Shown here: one piece after another, positions 45,413-55,729 of the stretch
Position numbering within the stretch: the stretch's first letter is position 1
Layout: each line of letters opens with the position of its first letter
Assembly: GCA_003988855.1 (NCBI GenBank)
Contig: QYAI01000051.1
Location: 124,001 to 188,000, forward strand
Length of the DNA stretch: 64,000 nt
Reading direction: 5' to 3'
Source of the DNA: Arachnopeziza araneosa
Taxonomy: Eukaryota > Ascomycota > Leotiomycetes > Helotiales > Arachnopezizaceae
The notes under the pieces: model-generated
The model's input: only the letters and a program-made list of their open reading frames with translations
Told to the model about the DNA's origin: nothing
Databases searched by the model: none
Made by a program: the position numbers and the translations under genes

Positions 45413-47166
45413 ATGCCGAAGCCTAAGCAATTCCTAAAGGAGAACAAAAAGAAATCCAAGCACGTTCCCTCGGTACGGCTCATCGGAAACATGCCCCAAA
45501 TGAGTAGCTACTGAGTCTTTCTAGTTGCCAAACACGGCGGATGAGTACCTAGCTGGTATTTCCAAGAATAATTCTGGTCGTCCGCAAGACCGCTGACCTG
45601 CTGACCTGCGCCACAGCTGGTGTTGACTTTGAGGAGGCCGGTGAGAAATGGCGTGGAGGTGATGCTGCAAAAGTCTGATCACCAGCTCCCTTCTAGGCAT
45701 CATCATTAACTCGCCTTGTAGTCAACGCGATTTTTTGTAAGGGCTATCGATTGCTATGATGAAGCTCTGAAGAAATTCCCCAACTCCTTTGATCTTGCGT
45801 ACAATAAGTGAGAGAATGACTTGAGCATTTGCCATCTTCTAATTCTGTTCAGGGCTCGTATTCAGTATGAGCTGACTCAGTATCCGAAGCTTGTCCAGCA
45901 GCTGCCAGGAACCCTAGTGGACTTGCTTAATACTGCCCTTCATTCCAGCAGATATGCTTTGAGCTTGAGCCCTAAGAACGCTGATGTTTGTTTGTAAGTA
46001 TACAACTATTCAGCTAAGTATTCGTTTCAATGTCATGATACTGATTTCTTAGCAACACTGCTCAAATCCTTACCAGCATTGTTGAATCACTAGATGGGTC
46101 ACATCAAAATAGCACTATCGATCCCCTATCTCTTCTCGAAGAAGCTCTTGATCTTTTCCAGCAATGTCTTAGGCAACAGGAAGTCTCGGCGACTGATTAT
46201 CAGGCCCAAACAACTGCTGTCAATGATGAAGATAATGTTGATGATGCTGAAGAAGGTGGTGTTTCTATTTCTGATTCAAATTCAAACAGTGATGAGGGGT
46301 CTTCCTCTACACCGCAGGATAATCGATGGGCTACCATCGTGGAACCTGTTACTAATGACACTCTCCTCGATACTGTATTGGCACAGCTTGAAACCCTCAC
46401 GACTCTTTCGCATCTGATACCTCCCAACTACCCTCAGGCTCTAGAGACTATACAAAACCATGCCACTGCGATACTAGACACAAAATTCGACGCATACCTC
46501 TCTGGAACAGGGCGAGACATCGACTCCCGCGTCACCCGTGCAAATTTCATATGCGCTTTCGCCGACGCTCAATACAGATCAAATGCCATTGACACAACAA
46601 ACTACTCACAAATACTAGAGTCGGCATACAAAGAAATCAACCTCTCTAAATATCCAAAAGGTCTTGTCGAAGCCGCTGAATCCCATATCGCTTACAACTT
46701 GTCACTACGTATGCATCCTGATGGATCATCACGAGAGTATCTCAACCACCGCTGGAAAGCACTGGGTCGAGCATTAGACCTATTGACTGCTGCAAGTAAG
46801 CTCCCAGATGCCGACAACGTAGAGAAAATTCATATGGCCAGAGGAGATACCGAGCTTCTACGCTTTCAGCTTGGACAAGGAGAAACGAGATTCGAAGCAG
46901 CTGCTGCTAATGCAGCTATTTTATTACGCAATGCGGAGAAATTCTATCGTGGCTCTCAAGCTGTGGCAAAGACACTGGGTTTTGAAGAGGCAGTAATTGA
47001 GGCTCTGATCAAGGAGAGTCTAGCTATGGGATTAGGAGGCAATATTGCGAGTATTCAGGACGGTATGAAGAAGTGGCGCCAGACAAGATATATATTGGAA
47101 GAGGCTTTTGAAGATGGCCTAATTACTCAACAACAATGGAAATTGATGGGAATCACGGCTGCTTGA
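45413..47166 (+). CDS. tetratricopeptide-like helical repeat protein
   Basis: Six exons (45413-45472, 45525-45555, 45617-45672, 45722-45807, 45853-45993, 46053-47166) give about 495 aa. The small 5' exons were found by splicing logic and join in frame. The N-terminus is basic (MPKPKQFLKENKKKSK). TPR-type helices follow: AGEKWRGGDAAK, RFFVRAIDCYDEALKKFPNSFDLAYNKAR, then RYALSLSPKNADVCFNTAQIL. An acidic Ser/Asp-rich insert (about 200-225) separates these from a second helical region ending in WRQTRYILEEAFEDGLITQQQW. It is probably a soluble adaptor or assembly factor. I could not match it to a named yeast protein. The donor after exon 3 (GTCTGA) is unusual. Confidence 0.8.
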
Positions 47167-47987
47167 GAAGTATTGGGATGAAGGACTAGCTCTATGCTTG
47201 ATCTCCATCAAGACAACGGATTATTAACTATCCCAAGCTTCATTTCATCAGAATAGAGTATACATATAATCCAGTGCAATACCTCCGAATCAAGGTTGGC
47301 TCCTTCCATCCTTCGCTGATTACAGTCTTACAGTCTTACTTCCGCATTTAGAAGTTGGATGCGAGCTCATTCAAGGCCGGACTTCCCTCCATGGATCCTC
47401 GGTTCACTTCCATTTGACATTAATCATTATGCTCATCGGCGCTCTCGCATCAAATATATGTATACTCCATGATGACTCTGTTTGCGTCTCCTGTGGAATG
47501 GTCAAATTGGTCTATGAGAAGCTCTCAATGTTTAAACACCAGCAAATCTGCAATGTCCGTAATACAGCATTGAATTATAGTTCTCGTCCTTTCTTTGACT
47601 CGGACCAGGTTGTTACTTGATCTGGCGTCCAGGATCATATCAATGAGATGCCCATCTCGATATTTGGCTATCAATGTGATGGATTTAGTTCCTAAATTTG
47701 GCACAGTATGCTTCGGAAGAGGGGTTGAATCTGTTGTCAGCGTTGTTGGCGCTGACTAGTCGAGGCGGGCAAAATTCGTCTTTGCCGAACGAAAAAAATC
47801 AAGACCGCAAAATTTCAATAGCCGTCCTAAACAATCCTTTATCGCATTGATTTTTTATCGACTTTATTACAATAGAGATTGTGGTATTTGAGCTTCGACA
47901 TTACGATTTCCTGACGCTTTGGCGAAGACGATTTTGACAGCCTCGGGTCTTAGTATGACTCGTTTATACAACGTTTCGGATTCAATC
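47167..47987. other. spacer between convergent genes with MITE copy 2
   Basis: Contains the element at 47761-47945 and the 18-bp stretch (about 47291-47310) shared with 36967-36984. Nothing else recognised. Confidence 0.5.
47761..47945 (-). mobile_element. MITE-like inverted-repeat element, copy 2
   Basis: About 185 bp, in opposite orientation to the copy at 34441-34748. The left end begins CGAGGCGGGCAAAATT and the right end, read on the other strand, CGAGGCTGTCAAAATC, both followed by CGTCTTYGCC. About 70 bp next to the right terminus matches copy 1 with few differences (shared CAGGAAATCGTA and AAGCTCAAATACCACAATC-type stretches). It lies 43 bp beyond the stop codon of the Zn2Cys6-ankyrin gene and may be part of its 3' UTR. 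Confidence 0.7.
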
Positions 47988-49539
47988 TCAAGGAGGCCGC
48001 CAAATATTGTCACCGAGAGGATTTGATCGTTTCCCGGCCAAAGTGTTGAGATAGTGAGAAATTTGGCATTCCACCGAGTCTTCCGGCATTCCAATCGCAA
48101 TATGATTTGCAAGTTCTACCGGAGTTTGCCAGCCAAGATACGCGCGGTCTATTTGAGCCCTATGTTCCAGCAAGAGTTTAACCAAATCTAACAATCTCAG
48201 GACCACTGCAGTTTGAAGAGGAGTGAAGATGGGTGTCAAGGGATCTGGATCGATTTCGGCTGAGTTGTCTATCAGAAATTTTATAAAAGATGCCGAACTG
48301 TTACTGCAAATTGCAGCGCCAAGGGGTGTTTGACCATTCGCTGCCCTTGAATTGACCAGGATTTGCCGAGACGAAACATCACTTCGAGTAGCTTTGAATA
48401 AGATCGCACGCGCAAGTCCTTCCATCCCTAGGGAAGCCGCGAGATTGAGCGGCGATCTCCCATGGAAGTCCCGAGCATCAAGCTCAGCCACGGGGAAAAC
48501 ATCGAGCAGACTCAATACTGCCTCAATCCCTCCGACGATGGGTTCATCAGTGTCGAAACATTCTTCTGGGAAGTGGCCTCTGTGAAAAGGGTTTCCCGTC
48601 ACATTTGATGCATAAGAACTCTCCATCATGATCTGCAGTGGAATAAATGGCTGCTCCGAGCCAGTCTCGCGCGTTCTAGTCGAAAGATCTCTGCAAAACT
48701 GGGGCAGTAGAGCTTGACCCAGACCTTTCAACAACTCCAGATCTGAAGCATCAGCTTTCCGTAACTCTCGGGCATCTAAAGCTTCCCAGGCGTATTGTAC
48801 AGCACGTCTGAAGTCTCCCATACGTTTATACATCTCAGACATTTTCCAAAGCAGCTTTCTCAACTCGTGCCATGGTTTGTGTGGGACAAGTGTTTCATAG
48901 GCTCGATACGCACTAAGGATTCGTGTATATGCATTCGTCGCAACTTCTATTTCTCCATATCTTGCTATTCGGTCGGCAAGGGCCTCTGCATGACCTGGCA
49001 GCAGGCAGAGCTCGTTTATGTTTACAATCTTTACGCCAAATATTTGGGCATTCATGTTTTCATTCTGCTCTGGCTGTGTAATAGCTGCTTCTACCCTTTG
49101 TGACACCTCGACTTGTAATTCAAGACGTCTCAGCCTATTCAGTGATGAGCTACAGTGTAATTTGGTATGTTTTCATAGACTAACCTTTGTTCCAACTCGT
49201 TCTTGATTTCTCGAATTTCTTCGGCGGCACTTGTTGGAGTTTGCGTGAGTACTGAGACTGTTTCTGCAGGACTCGATATAGTATCAGCTCTGCCGGCGTG
49301 GCTTCGCTGGCCGCTAGAGATTCTCCTCTCCTGTTGAGGTGTAAATTCATGCGGACCGCATTCCCGTCCAAACCTAGTACATTTTTCACATTTGTCTTCT
49401 TGAACTCCATCAATCCAGACTCGCTCGACGGGTTCGCACTTGAAACGGTTAGAAATTTGACTGACTAAATTAGGAGCATGCGGTTGGTTACCTTCTGCCT
49501 CAATCTCCGGCAAACTGGACACATGCGAACACTCGGCAT
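47988..49539 (-). CDS. Zn2Cys6-ankyrin fusion protein
   Basis: Three exons (49539-49492, 49438-49185, 49134-47988) give about 482 aa. The first exon encodes MPSVRMCPVCRRLRQK and the second begins CEPVERVW, so splicing of a 53-bp intron (branch CTAAC, unusual AAG acceptor) creates a full zinc cluster with spacing C-x2-C-x6-C-x15-C-x2-C-x6-C (residues 7-43). A Ser/Thr linker and short coiled coil (REIKNELEQRLRRLELQVEV) follow, then a helical region (about 130-230), then ankyrin-type repeats (DFHGRSPLNLAASLGMEGLA, NGQTPLGAAICSNSSASF, FTPLQTAVVLRLLDLVKLL). Zinc clusters fused to ankyrins are uncommon. It is divergent from a NACHT-ankyrin gene 508 bp away. Confidence 0.75.
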
Positions 49540-50047
49540 GTTGCAATCCCGTCAGAAAAGCTCTCGGGATAGTGCATAATCCTCTACTCTGTAATCTTGG
49601 AATGATTAATGCATTCTTCAGATCACGATGTCTCACGAGTTGAGAGACAGTGAAGCGCAAGTGGAAGATCTGAAGGTTTAGTCACTGGTCTCGAGACTCT
49701 TGACTAGCGCTGGAGTGAAAGGCGCTGTGAGATGTGTCGATCGATTTGAAAGTGCAAATCTGTATCTGCAAGGCGTGGGCCACCCTCATTCTTTGGAGTA
49801 AATGAAGCCTTACATGCAGTCGGGATCGCAGTCAATCGCAGCGGCTCGCGATGACCATCCCGATTAAAACGCCACAACGCAAGGCTCTGACTACAAAGTG
49901 GATGATGGTCTGAGACATCCGACGCCCGCTGGGGGAGGGCGGCCATGTGGTGCAGCTATATGATTGACATCTTGATCAAACCGTGAATATCGGAATCTAT
50001 GATTATGTTCATATTGAGAAATTTATATCACAGACTTCCTGCAGACA
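49540..50047. promoter_or_regulatory. shared promoter of the Zn2Cys6-ANK and NACHT-ANK genes
   Basis: 508 bp between two divergent start codons. No specific site recognised. The small distance suggests joint regulation. Confidence 0.4.
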
Positions 50048-52513
50048 ATGGCAGACGGCCAATGGCAAAGTGATTTCGGACAAAAGGATGTTCGCCAGCG
50101 TGGTCGGGAAGCAGAAAGCCCTACCGGCCTGTATGTTGATATCTCTAGGGTGGCAAAAACTACTAATATGACCAGGTACAGTGAGGAAGGATGGACTATT
50201 GTCCATACACCAACAACAAATCCAAATGGTTCTAGCAGTAGGGAATTGGGTCCGTCTGAAAGCTGGTCTCCCTTCATATCGATTGCAACAACAGGATGTA
50301 TATTGAGCAGTTGGACACAGCCAGGACAAATATCGAAGATCGGCACAACGCAAGGCTTTGGGAGTCATCTGACGGGAGGAGAAGATGCCACCAGAAGGAC
50401 ACTACATGCGTCTATGAGCAGGAATATCGGCCAGCAACCTCCACTTTCTACAGAATATATTTCAAATGCGGAAATCAAACAATCTTGCTATTTTTGTCAG
50501 CGTAATCTCCAGAATTCGTTTTCCGATCTTGCCCCACGAGGGCAATCTTCCGAAATGTCAAGTTGTTGTATCTCTAGGGCAGCGCTTCATCAGAAGAGGG
50601 AAGAAACGCTTGAGGGTACTTGTCAATGGTTCTTAAACTGCGAACAGTTTAGAAAATGGCGAGCCGAACCTTCCGGGCTATTTTGGCTTTCTGGTGTCTC
50701 AGGAACCGGGAAATCGGTTTTGGCCTCTTACATCATTTACGAACTGGAATCTTCACGGAAACCTGGGGACATTATAGCGTTCTATTTTGCTGACGGATAC
50801 TACAAGAGAGTTAATACAGTGTTAGGAATACTTGGAGCCATTCTGGAGCAAATGATCCTACAAGATCCAACCGAGAAAAGGCACTTGAAGCTCTGGAATC
50901 AAATTGAACAGATAGTAGAAACTGGAGCTCATTTGACAAGTTCAAATGTCACATACTTCCTTTCCAAGATCAGACATACTCTCAAGGGTCAACAAACCTT
51001 GTATATTGTGCTGGATGGCCTAGATAGCTTGCACGAACGGCCAGAGGAGAGAGAGCTTGTGCTTGAGCTGATTGAACTTACGAATCGATATGATCCAAAA
51101 CATCATATCAAATGTTTCCTGTCATCAAACGCGGGATTTCTTCCGCCACGGGATTGGCAAACACTATGTCGAGTAGATCTGGATTCGCATCCATACACTC
51201 GAGATGACATGGTTCAATACGTTCATGGTAGGCTGGAAGGCTCGACCATGCCGCGCGGATCTCGAGAACTTGGAAAATTCTCCAAGGTGATTCTCGACTC
51301 CGCATCAAATTCTTTTTTGCTCTTACGTTTATTTGTTGAGGTCGACCATTTTCAACACTCTTCGCTGTCCAATACGTCGCAAGATAGCGGAGCAATACTT
51401 GATCAGGCGCCACCACAAAATCCTGCCACTATGTACGGGTATATGCTAGATAGAATAAAGCATTCAAACATCAAAGCAGCATTGTCAATGCTGAGATGGG
51501 TTGCTTATGTGGTTCGACCGCTTGATTCCTCAGAGCTTCTCAATGCATTATATATCCAGACAAACATTAAGTTACAAGAAGAGGACATCTGTAAGATATC
51601 GGCCGGGCTTCTTAGCAAAATGGGTAGCCAGATTCGCTTTGCACACTTAAGTGCGCGGGACTTTTTGCAATCTGAGCTGGGAGGGCGTTGGAATGATATA
51701 TCGTACGAAGCGGATGAAATGATTGCTCGTGAATGTCTCCAACTACTCAGTCCCACCGAGGTCCTCAAAAGCCTTCATTTGATAGATCCAGAGAATTTGC
51801 AACCAAATACTCTTGTTCATCCACAGAGTCTTCTACCGTATGCAAGAACGCACTGGATCTTTCATTACAAACGAGCAGAGAGGCGCAGCAGTTTTCTCGC
51901 GGGGCTTCTTCATGAACGAATAGAACGAGGTCTCTTGATGGATGGAAATGTAAATGGGAATGTTAAGACAACTGGAAATGAAGCGATGGGCCCATCTAAC
52001 GATATCCAAACGCTCCTGGAAAAAACGAAAGCGATGCGTTTCAGATCCGTCAATGTGATCAACACTGCTCTCCGAGTAGGGTGTCAATTTGGACTCTGGA
52101 AATTGACGAAATTGGAGCTTGAAATGGGAGCAGACCCAAATGCGCTTTTGGGTGCAGAACAGCGTAGCTCGTTGCATTGGGCTGCGAAAGGTGGCGATAT
52201 GGACATTGTGCAAATGCTCCTTCGCTATAGAGCAGATCCTGGGGTCTTATCCGGTTCCGGAAAGCCTGCAATTGTTTACGCAACGTTAAACAGCCATTTT
52301 AATATCTTGGAGCTCCTTCAAAGTCACCGTAGCATAAATCAATGGCCAGACCGTTGGTTTCCTACCAGTATAATTGCTGATCATGCTACGCAGAAACTGA
52401 GCATGAGAACTATGTTGACACAATCATGCCAGGTCTGTGACGAGTTGCAAGTTAAATACGAGGTCAGTATTGATGCCAAGGAAGAAGAGAAAGTAGTAGC
52501 TGACAATGGATAA
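50048..52513 (+). CDS. NACHT-type STAND NTPase with ankyrin repeats
   Basis: One uninterrupted frame of 821 aa. The N-terminal ~190 residues match no domain I know. The NTPase starts near EETLEGTCQWFL; the P-loop GVSGTGKS is at about 216-223 and the Walker B strand LYIVLDGLDSL at about 317-327. A winged-helix/helical part follows (MLRWVAYVVRPLDSSELLNAL and FAHLSARDFLQSEL). Ankyrin repeats are near 693-740 (GADPNALLGAEQRSSLHWAA, then GDMDIVQMLLRYRADP). This is the layout of fungal NOD-like receptors involved in heterokaryon incompatibility or non-self sensing. The stop at 52511-52513 is followed in the same frame by another open stretch (listed), so the protein may once have been, or may still be, longer. 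Confidence 0.88.
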   Translation: MADGQWQSDFGQKDVRQRGREAESPTGLYVDISRVAKTTNMTRYSEEGWTIVHTPTTNPNGSSSRELGPSESWSPFISIATTGCILSSWTQPGQISKIGTTQGFGSHLTGGEDATRRTLHASMSRNIGQQPPLSTEYISNAEIKQSCYFCQRNLQNSFSDLAPRGQSSEMSSCCISRAALHQKREETLEGTCQWFLNCEQFRKWRAEPSGLFWLSGVSGTGKSVLASYIIYELESSRKPGDIIAFYFADGYYKRVNTVLGILGAILEQMILQDPTEKRHLKLWNQIEQIVETGAHLTSSNVTYFLSKIRHTLKGQQTLYIVLDGLDSLHERPEERELVLELIELTNRYDPKHHIKCFLSSNAGFLPPRDWQTLCRVDLDSHPYTRDDMVQYVHGRLEGSTMPRGSRELGKFSKVILDSASNSFLLLRLFVEVDHFQHSSLSNTSQDSGAILDQAPPQNPATMYGYMLDRIKHSNIKAALSMLRWVAYVVRPLDSSELLNALYIQTNIKLQEEDICKISAGLLSKMGSQIRFAHLSARDFLQSELGGRWNDISYEADEMIARECLQLLSPTEVLKSLHLIDPENLQPNTLVHPQSLLPYARTHWIFHYKRAERRSSFLAGLLHERIERGLLMDGNVNGNVKTTGNEAMGPSNDIQTLLEKTKAMRFRSVNVINTALRVGCQFGLWKLTKLELEMGADPNALLGAEQRSSLHWAAKGGDMDIVQMLLRYRADPGVLSGSGKPAIVYATLNSHFNILELLQSHRSINQWPDRWFPTSIIADHATQKLSMRTMLTQSCQVCDELQVKYEVSIDAKEEEKVVADNG

Positions 52514-52822
52514 ATTCTAAAGTTGTCCGCTATTCTATCTCGCAACGACAACGAGGAGCTATTCTCTCCTATCCTGGTGAGCGGCGAATCAATTGCTAGA
52601 TCCGATATCTTTGTCCCCTTAATTGATGTAGTCTCTCAGCCTATCGGATCTACAATAGTTCAGTGGTATCCAGGACCAAGGATGTTTCACGTACTGAGCG
52701 TTGCCTCTAGGCGTGGCATCGAAAACGTGAGAAAACTCCTCGTTGCTGCTGGCAATGACAGAGCGACGTTGGATATGAACATGTCAGTCAGCAACTTAGT
52801 AGCAAATTTGAAGCTGCGTTGA
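52514..52822 (+). pseudogene. in-frame C-terminal extension of the NACHT-ANK gene beyond a TAA
   Basis: The frame of the 821-codon gene stays open for 102 more codons after TAA 52511-52513, to TGA at 52820-52822. The extension contains an ankyrin-like segment (FHVLSVASRRGIENVRKLLV), so it looks like the natural end of the repeat domain. No intron that would remove the stop is evident (a possible GTAGTA donor and TAAAG acceptor are only about 30 bp apart). Alternatives are a nonsense allele, stop-codon readthrough, or an assembly error. Confidence 0.55.
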
Positions 52823-53309
52823 CATGGGTTATTGATGTTTGCGGTCTCGAGGTCAAGTTTAATGGTTAGCTGCTTTTGCAATGCACTGCTTTGAACCTTT
52901 ACATGACAACTTAACCGGATTTGAGAGATCGCAATCCCGTAGAATTAGAACTTGAGATGAATCAATATCTTAGTGATCATCTCGTTCGCCATGTGCCCTC
53001 TGTATGTATGCAGCTGTGCGCTCTTGATCGCAAGCGAGTTGATCGGGATAGATTCGCACTCGGACGCACTGCGTTCGGATTGAATTGACTCGCTCTCACC
53101 CCGCTGCGATGCTTCGCGACTTAAACATGGCCAATGATTTCATGTATTTTCCATTCCAGCTGGATACGTGTCGTTTTATAATCTATTGTCGCCATTAATC
53201 TATTGCACTTCGCTCAGTCTTCTGTTCTTCAACTCGCAAACCATAGGACTGCGACTCATTTTGATACTATCCATTCTAAATACCGGTCAAGAACTCCCAT
53301 AAACGGCAA
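52823..53309. other. intergenic, nothing recognised
   Basis: 3' region of the NACHT gene and upstream region of the hypothetical ORF at 53310. No feature seen. Confidence 0.4.
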
Positions 53310-53801
53310 ATGGCACAATCCACTACTTGCAAGCATTTCTTGTGCCATAATCATGGCCTGGGAAGCGGTATTGCAGCGAGAACAGAAGCGGAAGGTCTTG
53401 AGATGCGAGATACAGAGGACCAACGCAACATCTCCTCGCTGAGAAAAGACGTCGATATGAATGCGGTTCCGAAATCGCTTGACCATGGCAGAGTGGATGG
53501 TGAAACCACATTAAGACGAGTAATCACGGAAGAGAGACTGCACCGAGTTCTAGACACCCTGTCACGAGATGAGTTTAGAGTGTCGAAATACGCAAAGTGC
53601 TCTCTAAGAGAACGGAAGAAGAACGGACTGGGGAGAAGTTATCAGATGGTGAGGTGGTTGAGTGGGGAAAGTGTTAGTGGGTTTGAAATGCTAGGTTTGG
53701 GGAATGGGAGGAGGAGGGATGGGAGGGTGAGGAGGAAGAGAAGGTTAAGATTGTTGAGATGGAATTTAAGAGAGATAGAGGGAAGGGTTTGCGAAAGCTG
53801 A
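53310..53801 (+). CDS. hypothetical basic protein, doubtful
   Basis: An intronless 163-codon ATG frame. The first 110 residues have a normal mixed composition (for example SLRKDVDMNAVPKSLDHGRV and RRVITEERLHRVLDTLSRDEF, both helix-like) and the end is strongly Arg/Gly/Leu-rich because of a G/A-rich DNA tract. No domain is recognised. It stands between the NACHT gene and a broken membrane-protein gene, so it could be a real lineage-specific gene or chance. Confidence 0.3.
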   Translation: MAQSTTCKHFLCHNHGLGSGIAARTEAEGLEMRDTEDQRNISSLRKDVDMNAVPKSLDHGRVDGETTLRRVITEERLHRVLDTLSRDEFRVSKYAKCSLRERKKNGLGRSYQMVRWLSGESVSGFEMLGLGNGRRRDGRVRRKRRLRLLRWNLREIEGRVCES

Positions 53802-54206
53802 GCGAAGGCAAGAGATAATCTGCTTGATGTTGAATACATCTGCTGAATACATAAATAAGAAGTTATGTAAAAGGATCAGATTGCACCACCCAGTGTCGTC
53901 TTTCTTAAGGTTGATAATTTCATGTTGGGTTGGGACAAAAATGTTTGAAATTCTAGAAGTATTAATTATCAAATCGAATGAGATCTGAGATGCTTTGAAA
54001 ATACAAGCTTGCTTTCATTGTCGATACGACAAAATGAATAACATAAACCGAAAGTAGTGATGGTTGTCAGCTTGTGGCTGTGCAGGAAATAAGCGCACTA
54101 GCCACTTTTTAGTTCAGCTGAATGATGCAAGATCCAACATGTTCCCCAAATTCTCAGAAATTCACGGCTACTATCAATCTTGAATGGCAATTTTTTCTTA
54201 TCAAAG
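53802..54206. other. AT-rich spacer
   Basis: About 400 bp upstream of the broken membrane-protein gene. No feature recognised. Confidence 0.45.
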
Positions 54207-55206
54207 ATGTCAAATTTGCCGCTGCCTCCATTTCACCGCCCGACCGAGCTTGTCCAGGATGCCTCAGCACCAAACCAAAGCACATACGCTATTCCAAAGG
54301 AACCTTTTGTAACGGATTCAGCGCTTGCTGTGGAGGACTTCTAAGAAAAGAGGTATCGACCCCAGTTCTAGATAAATTGCAACCGCACTTTAACTTCATC
54401 GCCTGGAAGTCGAGCTCAAGGATCGCTCTATTACATGCTCAAGTGGTGAAAGGTAGGATGGTTGTCATACTGAACGGCCTGATCTCTACCTCGTATGGTA
54501 CTATAAGACTATATATGTGAAGCCACTGCCTCATTGCCTGCTCAATTTTGGCTTCTGGGAGCGGTATCTCTGTCCAAGAAACAGGGACTCTAGCCTTCAG
54601 AGTCCCGTAGTCTTTCGAGAAACAACAGCGAACTGCAAGGCAGCTCTGGGTTATATGCGAACTTATGCATATATTATTAGGCACGAGTCAGACTTTCGAG
54701 TTGCAAAAGCCGCCTATTTGTTGCCTGAGAAGACGACGTACTCTGCCTTTCAGTTGTTCATTGAGCCATTCCGTCATATCCCGGACAAGCATGTAGCTCC
54801 CAGATATCACTATGGTCAGCTTCGCCTCACCAGGCTTAACTGGGCGGTGAGACTGTTTGCTCCGTCAACTCGAACGACGAGTTGGGACAAGAGGATGTAT
54901 TTCCTCACCCTGGTTTTTCAGACAGGGCAATATTTTGAGCAATTTGGGCCGCCGCTCCTCTTTCTCTTTGCCAGCTTGTCACTCATCCTTTCGTCAATGC
55001 AAGTTGTACTCGCCGCGAGGCCGGACAGCACTTGGACTTCGTTCCGGGCCGTGAGCTGGGGATTCTCGGTTGCTGTGATAATTCTAGTTGCTGTGTTGAG
55101 CGTTCTCACGATTGCATTCTTTGCATTGCGCTCTGTGCTGCCATCTCGGCTTAGAGGAAGGAAAGGAGTCGATGTGGATGAGGATGAGAATAAGGATGAA
55201 GAGTAA
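54207..55206 (+). pseudogene. fungal multigene-family membrane protein, broken by two frameshifts
   Basis: Reading from ATG 54207, the frame MSNLPLPPFHRPTELVQD continues to TAA at 54342-54344. Homologous-looking sequence resumes one frame over (LRKEVSTPVLDKLQPHF, then ALLHAQVVKGRMVVI) up to about 54470, and then in a third frame (TERPDLYLVWYYKTIYVKPLP) to TAA 55204-55206. Each junction fits a one-base deletion. The parts line up in the order of a common Pezizomycotina family of about 300 aa (I believe catalogued as DUF6601): LVWYYKTI, ALGYMRTYAYIIRHESDF, YGQLRLTRLNW, YGxYF-type segment and two C-terminal membrane helices (LLFLFASLSLILSSMQVVL and a VAVIILVAVLSVLTIAFFAL stretch). The function of the family is unknown. 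Decay or sequencing error are both possible. Confidence 0.7.
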
Positions 55207-55729
55207 CATAATATAAGTAAGAACAGGAGGAAATAAGGGTCTGGGTCCTGATCTTTCCTTAAATCCGAAAGGATCACGTGTCTCGCTTAAGAAGGCGACT
55301 CTGGAGCCGCGAAAATAGTTAGCTCAAAAAGTGATCGAGTTATTGCCTCCCTCTTGACCACGAATCAACAAGGCCAATTGTTCTTACGCTCTCGACCTTC
55401 AGTCTCTCCTCTTAGAACTTCTTTCAGTTCTCTCCCTCGACCCCTTTCTAATATCGTTGTATTCAGTCCCACTTGTATCCTGTCGACTTCAATAGACGTT
55501 CCCGAGATTGCAAACTCTCTCGGTCCTTGAAAACGCGTTCGATATCCGTGACAGGACTCGAAAGCCCAAAGATCTATTCGATACGAATCTATTGATTTCA
55601 CAGGGTATCATTTAGCGATTGAGGCCTCTGCGCGTCCAAATATCGGCACATTTCATCCTTCCACCTCCCTTTCCGAAATACTGTGAGGTTGACACCAAGT
55701 CATCCTCTTCTCTCAAATTTCCCTACAAA
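55207..55729. other. promoter and leader of the G3BP-like gene
   Basis: Pyrimidine-rich 5' leader (CTTCC/TCTC tracts) typical of strongly expressed fungal genes, with CACGTG at about 55275. No gene seen. Confidence 0.5.
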
